The position numbers were made by a program, and so were the translations under genes. A stretch of 64,000 nt of DNA, from positions 14,872,304 to 14,936,303 of the forward strand of contig OZ234496.1 in the NCBI GenBank assembly GCA_965153455.1, in the 5' to 3' direction. Below are positions 49,371 through 60,930 of this stretch, piece by piece. This DNA is from Sphagnum compactum (Eukaryota > Bryophyta > Sphagnopsida > Sphagnales). Numbering within the stretch: position 1 is the stretch's first letter; each line of letters begins with the position of its first letter. The notes under the pieces are model-generated. The model did no database searches. It was given only the letters and a program-made list of their open reading frames with translations, and was not told the origin of the DNA.

Positions 49371-50203
49371 ATTGTCGTCCAATTAAATTGCCATACAACT
49401 ACAACTAGTGGAGTTACATTTGCATCCTACCTTGCAACTTATCCCTCTTTTCTTTTCAACTAGTGTAGTGGCATGTAAGGGCCCCCTTCAACTATTTTAG
49501 TCACGTACACACTTGCAAAACTTATATATTCTACGACTACCATAGTCACACATATGATTACCATAGTTGCATGTCAATGATATAAATTTTTTATAGTAAT
49601 TTTTTTATTCATAAATAACACCATGTGGCAAAATTGTGACCACACACGATAATCATAATATTTTCATTTCCACTTTATATATTATTATTTGTTGCTTATG
49701 ACGATGCACTCCCACCAATAAAAATATAACTATGTAAAAAGTAAAGTTTAAATTATTATCGGTTGCCATGTGTATGTCATCTAACGGATAATCCATGGTC
49801 CAATTGTCGTGTGGGTTGTTGCCATCTGGCTACATCTTAGCCAATCTAGAAATTGAATTAATTTTTTTAATTATAGAAAATTAATTTAAAATTAATCTAT
49901 ATTGCCATGTGTCAATTATCTAATAGGTGAAGAAACCCTAATGTAGCATGAAATAATGATAATAATCTGTGACATAGTGTAGATGTGAACAAAATGCTAA
50001 TAATCTGTGAATAAAATGAATGACTGTTATATGGCGGAATCTGTCTCAGATGGAGAAAACAGATTCCAGACGGTAAGTGTAGTACGAATATGAACGCATA
50101 TTATAAGGCGGAATCTGTTACAGAAATTTCGTTTGTGGATAAACCCTATGGACTGAAGGGGAGCAAACGCAGGCGCTCTGCTACCGCGCGCCTCCTTCGC
50201 AAA
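49371..50203. other. AT-rich spacer and promoter of the PPR-SMR gene
   Basis: No gene is recognised. The approximately 100 bases before 50204 are more GC-rich and probably hold the 5' leader. A GCGGAATCTGT-like motif occurs twice, at about 50035 and 50107. Confidence 0.4.
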
Positions 50204-53200
50204 ATGGCTATGGCGATGGCGTTCACAGGCGCCAAGAACTCCATTTGTTCGTCACTGATACTCACACCTTCCGCCTCCTTAGACCAGGTACAAACTACAA
50301 ACTTCAACTCTCTCTTTCTGTTCTCTCTTTGACGCTCCCTCTAATTCGCTTTCTTTCTGTCTCCTTTTTCTTCCTCAATGGATTACTTTTGTCTCTCTTT
50401 TTCTTCCTTTTGTGTTCTCGCTTTCCTTCGTCCTTCACGACGTAGCAATTGCAAGCTCTCTACTACAGTCGCTTTGTTTTGTTTTTTTTTCCCCCCCTTG
50501 TTTTAAAGGATTTCATGATCTCTCACAATAGCTCGTTCTGTGGTTGTCGAATTTTTGTTTTACGGGAATTTTGTGCATTTTTGGGCACATGTATTCTGCT
50601 TTCTGTTAAGGATTTTTCCGCCATTGTCCATGCTCCCGCTATCTCTTTTCGCCTCATTTCTGGACTTTCTTTTGGCTAGGAATTACTCCTGCAAGAGGTT
50701 TAGTTTCCTCCTTCACTTTCTACTGAAGGCTCCAGATGCTACAATGTAGTTGCTTGACTTCAAATTCCCTCGTCTCTCTTGAACTTCCTTTTTTTGGGGA
50801 TGTTGTCGTTACAAGACTCTGCAACCTTGAGGAATAAGAAGAAAATGGAGAAGGAGTTCAAGTCTAAAGCTCCAAAGGCGGGGAGATATGGAGTCTCTGG
50901 CATAAACATGAGATCCTTTCGTGTTACGTGTTGAACAGTGATTTCGGGAGCTAGTAGTTCTTCTATGTTCTGTAAGGGTGTTGGTTTGCTGTAAAGTGGG
51001 AATGCTCAAGTGTGGCTTTTGTTGAATCAGGAATCACATGCTGAAGCGCAGTCATCTTCTTCATCCATTAACAATGGAAATGCTAGCACAGTGGGCAATC
51101 GAAGACAGTCTCTACGGGAGCAGCTTCAGCTACTGAATCTGGAGTCGTTAAGCAGAAAGGTTCTCAGATCCACGGTTTTGCCAAGAAAAATTGATAGTTC
51201 TGAGCTCTCTCGAGGGGAGAAGCCGGGGCACACAAGCATCAGACCCACTAATTCTCCAAGATCTCCTTATTCAACATCTGTCCAAGAAGTGCTGCAACGG
51301 TAAGTTTGGATCCGGGGCATTGTTCTACCAAAGGCTAATTAATACTAAGCTCTCGATTGGAATTCAGATACAATCTATTGGTACCTTCAGAAACCCATTT
51401 AACATGGCATGACTGCTAATCAGAAAGGCAAAGGATATGCTGCAATAGTGCTGAATTTGTGTCAGTTTGTGCTGAATAATTAGCTATGGGGTTGCCACAG
51501 TTCCCACCCAACTGATGGTTTAGGGCTCAGTGTGAGAATTAAATCTTAGTGTTAGCACCGAGTCAATTTCCAACAAGTATGAATTGACCTGATCCACACA
51601 TGGTAGTCATTATCCTTTAAACGTAAACACTGGAATTGCACTCTTCTTCTGTGCCTGAGTGAGATTTCTTGGTTCCAATTGGACTTGTGGGTTGGAAATT
51701 AATGGTGCAGTCTAGTAGACATTGATGACAGCAACACGGAGGTGGAGCTGGCTATGGAAGGATGGAAGGGTTTTTTGAACCCCAAAGACGTTGTCACTCT
51801 TCTCAATGCCATGGAAAGATGGCAGAAAGCATTTGCTATTTTCAAATGGTTGCAAGTGCATGCAAGTGGGAGTCTGAATATTTATACCTACAATGTGATG
51901 CTCAAAGTGCTGCGACAGGGCCGGCAATGGATGCTTGCTGAAGAAATAGCAGAGGACATGATTCATGCAGGTATTCCTCCCGATAATTTCACATTCAGCA
52001 CTCTCATCAGCTGTGCAAGTCGCTGCAATAACCAGGTTTGAGCTTCTCTGAGCTTTATTGTGCTTCCGAACTGAAAATTACTGTGTACAGAACTCTACTT
52101 ACATTTAAGGCTTCCTAGACACATAGACCAAGAAAGTGGTTGTGAACACCAAAGTCTCTGAGGCTGACAAATGAATAGGGGTTTAGAGTAGGGGACAAAT
52201 GAACAAAGATGCCAGAACAATTATTCTGGCATTGTTATTCATTTGTCAGAGCAATTCATTTGCCAGAGTAACTCCATCCTTTGCAAGCCTTCTGTCATCA
52301 AGTTCTAGACACCACAAAAAGATGTAGGGCTGCTTGATTTCAAATAGTCTGAAAGGAAAACTATTGGTTTGTACACCTCACATATTGTACAGCTGAGTTG
52401 AGAAAGGGAACACTATTGGTTTGTGAATCAATTTGCTAGTCATCTTTGCAGTTTTGCTGTAGTTTCAACATTAGATGCTCTTTGTCATTTTGCATCAAAG
52501 CACATTAGGGTTCAATGTGCTTTTATCTGTGTGGTTTTGTGTCCAGGATGATGCCCTAAAATGGTTTGACAGGATGCATGAAATGGGTTGTGCTCCTGAT
52601 GAAGTGACATACAGCTCCATGATAGATGTATATGGGAAAATGGGCCGGTATGAGGAGGCGGTGATGCTTTATGAGAGATTGCGAGAAGCTGGGTGGAAAT
52701 CTGACCGAGTTACATTTGGCACAATGATCAAGATGTATGGGAAGGCAGGGAATCCAAGGCAAGCTCTTCTTGTGTTTCAGGAGATGAAAGACTCAGGAAT
52801 TAAACCTGACTCAGTCATCTACAACACTTTAATTTCCGTTCTTGGTTACTCAGGGCGGTCAAAACATGCAATGAAAGTCTTTGAGGAGATGGAGTCAGTG
52901 GGGGTGAGGCCTACAGCTGTCACTATGAGTGCTGTAATTGAGAGCTGCAGCCGGACTGGTAATGCTGAGGGTGCCCTTCAGGTGTTTACGCGGTTGAAGA
53001 AAGAGGGGATGGTTTGTGATGTTGTTGTTTACAACACAGTCATAAAGTTGTGTGGGGAGGCAGGACTGATTGAGGAAGCAGAGCAATTGTTGAAAGAGAT
53101 GAGTGATGCAGGGTGCCATCCCAATGAATGGACATTTAAGAACATGATAAGCTTTTATGCAAAAAGAGGCATGGTGTTGGAGGCACAAAAATATTTTTTC

Positions 53201-54007
53201 AAACTTATTAGTGCTGGCTACAGTCCAGATATCATAGCTTATACATCTCTTCTGCAGGGATATGGAGTTGCAAAAGATTACACAAAATTTGTTGAGCTTT
53301 TTGATGAGATAGTGGAGACCAAGTGCAAGCTGGATGAGCGGTTATGTGGACTACTGCTTCATCAACTCACCTCATGTGAAACAGCAGATGATTTTAAGAT
53401 GGTCCAGAGATGCCTATGCATTGCCAGTCCAAAACTTGAAAAAATAGTTGCACAGATCATGGAAGATAACTTTGTTATCGACATTTTCAAGAAGGATATT
53501 CAAGGAGTGCTAGTAGATGTTCCAGAGGAGACTCATAAGCCTTTTTGCAACTGTTTGTTGGACCTCTGTTGGAGCAAGTCCCCCCGTAAGCAAGCATTTG
53601 AGATTTTCACAGTGTTTTGCAATGTGGGTGTATATCCAGGCCTTCATTCAAAATCAGTGTCTCATTGGTGCCTTCGCCTGCGATCTCTTTCCAACAGTGC
53701 CGCACATTGTGCGCTTTTAAGCTGGCTTGCATCCATAAATGTTGCAGTTGAGACAGGGTTAGGGCTGCCTGAAAAGTTCATAATTGAGACAGGAGCTAGC
53801 CGTACACAGTCTACAAATGAGCCTCGCTTACATGTTGCAATTGCAACAGTTCTAGGAGAGATGAACTCTCCATTTGAAGAGAGTGAGGAGAGGAGAGATT
53901 GGATGGTAGCTAGGGGTGCAGACATCAAGTCATGGTTAGAACTTCGACCAGTTGAGTTGCTTGGAACAAACAGTGGGTTTTCCTTGAGGACTTCACATCC
54001 TCTGTAG
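50204..54007 (+). CDS. PPR-SMR protein, SVR7/SOT1-like (At4g16390/At5g46580 group)
   Basis: Four exons (50204-50287, 51031-51299, 51711-52035, 52547-54007), all GT-AG and in phase, encode 712 residues. The ATG at 50204 lies in AAAATGGC and opens MAMAMAFTGAKNSICSS, a Ser-rich stretch suited to a plastid transit peptide. Residues ~120-500 hold about nine P-type PPR motifs (TYNVMLKVL, TFSTLISCA, TYSSMIDVYGKMG, TFGTMIKMYGKAG, VYNTVIKLCGEAG and so on). The C-terminal ~150 residues form a degenerate SMR domain with HKPFCNCLLDLCW, YPGLHSKSVSHW, LRLRSLSNSAAHCALLSWL and a final DIKSWLELR. Known relatives are chloroplast proteins: SVR7 in translation and ATP synthase mRNA function, SOT1 in 23S-4.5S rRNA processing. 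In the SMR core, LRLRS stands where catalytic members read LDxHG or LDVRS, so nuclease activity is doubtful. Confidence 0.93.
52194..52248. repeat. Intronic fold-back (hairpin) in the PPR-SMR gene
   Basis: GACAAATGAA, then ATGCCAGAA, are followed after a CAATTA loop by TTCTGGCAT and TTCATTTGTC. This gives a nearly perfect stem of about 24 bp within intron 3. It resembles a small fold-back element or a structured intron segment. Confidence 0.75.
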
Positions 54008-57000
54008 TTTGGCATTCTGATTTGCAGAACACTAATTTTGGTAGGTTAATTTGCAAAACAGATCATGCCCAAATTTGCAGTTTTGAGTCTCCAAAGATCT
54101 GGCGGGCGAAGCTCCAAAAACTCCAGGATGTTTGCCATTGCTCCTTTGTTTTTTTATGGCCTCTTGCTAAGAAACAAAAAAACCAAAAAAACAAAATTGA
54201 ATCTTTGTTTTGTAAAGATAAATAAATATATGTAATAGGCCAATGAATATACCATGTATATTATTTATGTAATGTATCATTATGTTTTTATAAAGAAAAA
54301 TATTTGTAGGTAATAATTGTTGATAAATGTAATAAAGTATATATATTACCCAAAAAAAAGAAGATGTAATAATGAATTGAATTTAGAATTAATATAATAT
54401 TCTTAAACATTGGGGAAATAATGTAAATTTAACTTTGTAATGTAATATTTTAAAAAATTATAAAAATGCTATTATCAATCAAAATAAATGGTTAAAATAT
54501 GTTTGGAGATGTTATTAAACAACAAGATTCAAATGCACTTTCCTTCGAATGACTTGAAGTTTTGTATATTTATTTGTTATACCATGTGTACTCCTTGGGG
54601 AAAAACTCCAAGTTTGAATTTAAATATGTTTCATTTGAGCAATATGAAAAGGAAAATACATGTAAAAGTTTGGATTTGTAGAATGATTTAGTACAACCAT
54701 AACACATATAATCTTTGACATTCTTAATCACCCATTATTCATGAGATAATTGGTTGGCCAAAACATTGAATGCATTGTGGATTTCAAAATGATTTTTTAT
54801 TGGGGGCATTAGGGTTTTGGGCATTTTTAAAAAATCTCTTTCCTTTGTATTTTTTTCTTTGATATATCTTGGATGATGATGTTTAGCACATAGATGTTCT
54901 TCACAAGTTGGGGATATGTAGGTGGCATTTGAGATTTTCACTTGTTTCGCTTGCAGACTTTATTATTTTTTCAATTTTTTTCTTGCACTTTCAAATTTTC
55001 AGTACCAATTAATTTCTTTTGATTCAACCCTAATTTGTGTATTTGAGAAACTTTTACGGCTAGGTTTTTTGGAGTGTCCGAATGTTCTTTAGTTCAATAG
55101 GAAGCTTTTCTTCCCTTTTCTAGAGGTAGGATAGGTCTTGTTTTTGTGGAAATTATTGCCCCAACAACATACTTGGGGAGCTAGGGGTCTATGGCCCTAA
55201 TCATCGCATTTAGATTTTTGCAAGAAGCCACCCATGATTAATTTGGGGCTATAAGGGCCAACAATTCAAGTCCATTTTCATTCTAGTCTCACCTTAAATC
55301 TTGTGACATTTTATCTCTAGCTATTTAGGTTTGCATCCTTCCATTTGAACAATTGTTGGAAAGAAAACATTTTAGAGAATGTGTATGAACATTTGTTTTT
55401 CAAAATCATTTTGGAGTTATTTTTTAATTGTCACATTCATTTGAAATCTTGTGCAAGCCCAGGCTCAAATGTTTGACTTTCTACCTCCCCAATTATCCCA
55501 TCTTTTTAAATGACTTTTAACATTTTCTTTTCAACATTACACACTAGATTATGTTTCCCTCATCCTATGGCTCATGGTTTTTTTTAATGCATATGCAACT
55601 AGCCCATAGATTCAACATGGATACACATATTTCATTATGTTCATGAAGGAGAACGCATTGCCACACACAATGTAGTTCAAGATTTTTTCACCTTCATTAC
55701 TAGGAATGCCGGGTTCCATGTCTTGTGCAAACAAATTCATGTTTTCTTGGTGCCATCTTTCAAGTCATTGTAGCAACAAGTGGATATTGTGTTTATAGAA
55801 GATAATATTTGCATTTGGGCTAACGTAGTCATTGTTGACCCAAGTTGTGTAGATTTGGTTTCTTGAATCACTTTTATTGGGGGAGAGACTCTGACAATTG
55901 CAATTCATGCAAAGGTTGTGTCATATCATGACTAACACTTTGAGGATGATTTTATCTCTCTTGCAAGAAAGATATTTGGATGTTTACACCATCATGCTAA
56001 CAACTTTCTTCATCAATGTGTCAACATGGCATGGTCGGCAAAAGGTTTTGAAAGATTTCCTGTTTTGATTTTATGCAGAGGATGTTTGTAGCTTTTTAGA
56101 AAGTTTAGACTGCCATTATCTTGCAACTTGTAGTTGTAGCCATAAGAAAAGCCTCTTCTAAGCTTGGGTGTCCTTTTAAAATTTTCATCCATCTCCTTGC
56201 ACTACTTGCTTTACACTTATTGGTGATGGGTTTTGGTCCTAGGTTACTTGGTTTCTCCCTTTAGGGCTCCCCATTGCATGTTTTGTGCTTTCGGGTGTTA
56301 TCCTTTGTTGGGTGTTGTCTTTTGTTTGGACTTCTATCCTTTCTTTTTTCTTCTCTTGTTCCCTCACTAGGTGTTTTTAATTTAAAAGATTAAAAAAAAG
56401 GAAAAAAAAGAGTTGAAGACATCAACAATGGGCCTAGAAAACATTTGGAATTGAAATTTTTTTTTTTAGCATTGTCACTTTGGAGATGAGTGTTCAAACC
56501 TTGTTATTGAAGACCATGTAATTTATTATGTATGTAGCAATTGGTCCCCATTCAAGAGAAGGGCGAAATAAATATATGAAGTTAAGACAAAAATTCTGAA
56601 CATTCAAAAAAATATAAAAACAAACTGGAAGTAACGAATTGCATTATCGCACAAAAGCTATGCCACTTTTAAAAAAAACTTTCCCGTGGTACCTCAATGG
56701 GCAGGAACATTTTGAAAAACAAAAAGTTACTCTTCCGGTCCGTAACATGCCATATGGCAACACTAGAAAAACAGCCTAGTTTAAAACCGTATAAAGAACT
56801 TTTTAAATATAGTAGCTTAAGGGATTCTCATAGGCCCCTAGGTAATGATATGTTTATTTTTAATACGAGGATTTTTGAAAGTTGATATTTTTGGCTTGTG
56901 TTGAAACTTGGATAGTTATAATATCTTGAAAGGATTTATTTATTTTTTAATTTTTTAATTTTTCCTTTTAGATGATTTTTTGAAGATTATATTTTTGCAT

Positions 57001-57356
57001 GGTGAAATATTTGAATTTCCATAATTCTTCTTTTTCCTTAAGATATGTAAATGGATAGCCCGGAGCGTGACACACCCCTTGTGGCAGGCCCTTTATTTTG
57101 GGAATGCCCTGCTCCTTGGGAATTAACCTTACTCTCTTTTAATTTTACATTTGGAGGGATTTACAAAAAGAAAAAAAAGAAAGAAAGAAAAAAAGTGACC
57201 CTTTGAAGGATTCAATGGATTATTATTGCCCTTCAAGGTCAAAGAACTAGTAAATTTACCATAATGTGCTATGGAATGGTCAAGATAGAGCATATTCTGC
57301 CCTGGAAATTTGGTCAGCATTTTAGGGCAAGAGAAATTTTGGAGCGGGCCCTCCCT
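54008..57356. other. 3.3 kb AT-rich spacer, no gene recognised
   Basis: The first ~250 bases are probably the PPR-SMR 3' untranslated region, with TGTAATAGG and AATAAATATATG near 54220. Beyond it there are only short frames without relatives on either strand. Confidence 0.45.
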
Positions 57357-57950
57357 TATCATCCATCCTGGGCCGTCTTTTTCCTTTGCTCTCTCAAACT
57401 TGTGGTACGCACGCACCATCAGCGATTTTGAGGAACGTCACATTTTCATTCATCCGGAGTGAATATCATCCAGTCTGGGTTCCTCTTTTTCATTGCTCGC
57501 CACGAATGGCCCGCATTGTCAGCGACGCTTTGCGGATCCACGGTTATTGTTTATCTGGATGAATATCATCCATTTTGGGTCCTCTTTTTCCATGCTCTCT
57601 CTCCACTGTGGCACGCATCGTTAGCGATGTTTTTGAAAACGTGACTTTTTCATTCGTCAGGATGAATATCATCCATGATGGGTCGTTTCTTTCCATTCCC
57701 TGCACGAGTAGTAGGCACGCAATCGTCAGCGCCGTTTCGTAGAATATCACGTTTTCATTCATCAGGATGAATATAATCTATTTTGGGTTCTCTTTCTCCC
57801 TTTCCTTCTACGAGGGGTCGTCAGAGATGTTTTTGTGTCGAATGTCGCGTTTTCACTCATCAGGATGAATATCATCCATTCCGGGCCGTCTTTTCTTGCG
57901 CTCTCTCCGCCGCGAGTGCGCGGGTACGCATCGTCAGCTCACCCGCGCTT
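57357..57950. repeat. Minisatellite upstream of DRP1, six units of 98-107 bp
   Basis: Units start at TATCATCCA-type sequences at 57357, 57464, 57564, 57667, 57772 and 57870. Each unit carries GGATGAATATCATCCA, then GGGT/C-GTCTTTTTC, CTCTC, GGCACGCATCGTCAGCG, a TTTTTG/CGTAG block and ACGTTTTCATTCATCAG. The unit is rich in CG dinucleotides compared with its surroundings. GATGAATATCATC is a near-palindrome (one extra A). The array ends about 790 bp before the DRP1 start codon. Confidence 0.9.
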
Positions 57951-58735
57951 TCGTTGCGAAGAAATTGCGTCTTGTCACGCTTTCAGCTGCGAAGGAGGAG
58001 CGCTCTGGAAGCCTCTAGACTGGTATACCCTTATCGGTCTCTCCTCCGCGTTGCTACTTACTGGCTTTTTGTTCAGAACTTGCGTCAAAAAGGTTCTTTC
58101 TCGGCGGCCGATTTTGAGCATCTGATAATTTTGCAGAACGAGCAGTATTTTTTCGCTTCTTCTGACGAGAACTTCTTCACACGAGCATCTCAGGTATGTA
58201 AATTTTTTCGTTTTGGTTGCATACTGCGCGGGTTTGTCTTCTTGTGTTGATATCTTCGACGAGAGCATCTCTTTGAGGTAGCAAACAAACAGCAGGACTG
58301 ATTGCTTGCTCGCTCGCTCGACGGAAGTTGCTTGCTTACTGTGTTTTGGTCCCCTCCTTCCCTGGGCGGCTTCCTCTATTTTATCAAGTGTTTTTTGGAC
58401 TCTGCAACAGCTTGTTAGAAATTTGTTCTTGTTTGTTCTCTCTCCAGAATTCTTTCGCCAGTTCACGAAATCATATTTTTCACGAGAGCACCTTTGTTAA
58501 GAGAAAAGCTGCAGGACTTGTTTTAAGGAGTTTGTTTTTGGTCTTTGCTGCAATTTGTTAGAAACTTATTTTTGACTTCTCTCTCCAGAATTCTTCACCA
58601 AGACATCGTCTATTGCCTGCTACAGTGAGTCTTCTTTCTTTCTCTCTCTGGTTGCAGCCTGCTGCGTCTTGTTGAAGCCGCGAGTTGAGCTTTGAAGGTA
58701 CTTGACCAAAAACTGCAGAAGAGCCGTCGCAAAGA
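57951..58735 (+). promoter_or_regulatory. Promoter and 5' leader of the DRP1 gene, with internal duplications
   Basis: GC is raised and pyrimidine-rich stretches are frequent. A donor-like CATCTCAG|GTATGT at 58194 and an acceptor-like GGTTGCAG ending at 58657 suggest a spliced 5' leader, which is inference. A block ending GTTAGAAA-TT-TT, then CTCTCTCCAGAATTCTT, occurs at about 58395-58452 and again at about 58543-58593. ACGAGAGCA-C-T sequences occur at about 58177, 58260 and 58480, so the leader region has been locally duplicated. Confidence 0.5.
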
Positions 58736-60899
58736 ATGGATAACTTGATAGGCCTAGTGAACAGAATTCAGAGAGCTTGTACAGCTCTAGGTGACTATGG
58801 AGGGGAAGGGGCGGTGCAAAGTCTTTGGGAATCGTTGCCCACCGTGGTGGTCGTAGGAGGCCAGGTAGAGCAATTTATCAGCTTCTTCTAGCCTTCATCA
58901 ATTCTGCATTCTCAACTGTATCATCTGTGGTAAAAAAGTTGGTTTCAGGTGTTCCAAGATATTTGCAATTTGATTGCTGCTTCAAAAAGCTGCTTTTGAT
59001 GAAGCATCAGAAATGTAGATTTAGTAGGTTTGCAATCTGAGGATGATCCTGGTCAACTTTTCCATGTCATTCAAGTGTACAATTAGCCATAACCATTGCC
59101 CGCCTTTTATACAGCATGCTTCACATCATTACTCCATAGCCAGTAATTTTGTAGGTCTTGGGCTTGCAATTGTTAATGATTAAATCCAGGTTGTGTGGAC
59201 ATAAGATTGTGTGAAATTCCCACCTTCAGTGAGAAACCAGTGTTTTGGTCATTGATCTGCCTTTCCCTGTGAAATAGACAAAGATTTTTTTTGCCTTTTC
59301 CCTACTGGTGTGATCATTAGAATCAGACCTAAATTTGTCTTGGGTCTTTCCCAGTGCCTGAGCATCTTGAATTTCAAGACCACCTGTAATGTAGATCTGT
59401 TTGGGTGAGGTTAGCAATCTACACTGCCTAGCCTTGAAGATTCTTTTCTTCTGGTTATAGATATATTAGATCTATCTTACAGCTGGGGTTTTTGAAGTTT
59501 CACCTTTGATTGAACATATTTTAAATATTTTGTTTCAGAGCTCTGGAAAGTCGTCAGTTCTTGAGAGCATTGTGGGCCGTGATTTCCTTCCTCGAGGATC
59601 AGGTGACTAGCCACTACACAACTCATTGTCTTTGGTGATGGCTGGTGTCTTAGGGCAAGTTTGTAGATGATATTTGTACTTTTAGAATGCTTTCTTTTTC
59701 TAGTGTTGGCATTCATGCAATTTTGCAACAAATTTGTATTAGTGTCTGGATTAACAGCATTTGAGAGACATCTAAATGATGGTGTGTGCAGGTTTGTTGC
59801 CAAAGACTCATGATGTCCTAAAAATACTAGCATGGGTACATAAAATGACTTAAGTATTTTGATTGCTTTAGCAAAGCTGAGTTAGACTCTTTGTGTGGCA
59901 GGAATTGTCACAAGAAGACCACTTGTGCTGCAACTTCACAAGACAGATGATAAAGTCGACTATGCCGAGTTTCTGCATATGCCAAGGAAGAAGTTCACAG
60001 ACTTTGGTAAGACACACTTAATGTGATTGTATTATCCGCTGCAAATTGTCAGCTCACACAATTTTCTGGTCTCTGAGCTACTTGTAAATATACTACAGTA
60101 AATGATGTGGTTTCTCGTGCAGGTGCTGTTAGGAATGAGATTTCAGAGGAGACAGATCGAATTACAGGCCGGTCAAGGCAGATTTCTCCTGTCCCCATTC
60201 ATCTTAGTGTCTACTCTGCAAATGGTGAGTTCAATTATCATCCAGAGGAAGGAGACCTGATATTGAAGTTAGAATTTGTGCTTCACCTATGATTGAACTC
60301 ATCTGTATACCTTCATTTCATCAGGCTTTGGTTGTAGTTATCAAGTATCCCTTGCTTTGCTGAGTAGTATTTTTGAAATGTTATTCAAAGGTTTCTTATA
60401 CAATCTGTTGTTATTACAGTGGTGAATCTTACTCTCATCGATCTACCGGGTCTGACCAAGATTGCTGTTGGTGAGTGATCTCTTCGATTCAAGTGCTACA
60501 TCTAAGAGCATAGCAAATTAGCCCTCCTCATAATTTTCTGGGTGGTGCTATTGTTGTGTATTTGTTATAGTTATTATAGTTACCTTGCATTGATTTTTCT
60601 TAATCATGAGAGTGGAGGTTTCTTGATTCTTATGAGAGATATTATAGTTGCTTTGTTATAGTTTCATCTGAAGTTCCTAGGCAAATATTATGTCTATTCA
60701 CAAAACAATTTCTTGCTGTGTGCTATGTGATTAGTTTAGCTTTTTGAATTCTGCACACTTGTATCTGCAGAGGGGCAATCGGATACCATTGTGGGTGACA
60801 TAGAAAACATGGTTCGATCTTACATTGAGAAGGTAAATGCTGGTCTTTGTTAGGTTGGAGGATAGCTTCCAGTTCCAAATGCAAAACATTAGCATGTGA

Positions 60900-60930
<31 letters not shown>

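Noticed and set aside
42988-49980. CACTATTGGAAACC at 42988 and ATAGTG near 49974 as the two termini of the TNP2 element
   Set aside because: The sequences inside the CACTA/TAGTG motifs do not match each other as terminal inverted repeats should.
57783-58250. 155-codon plus-strand frame upstream of DRP1
   Set aside because: It begins inside the minisatellite and continues into the DRP1 leader. It has no domain and does not join in frame to the DRP1 start.
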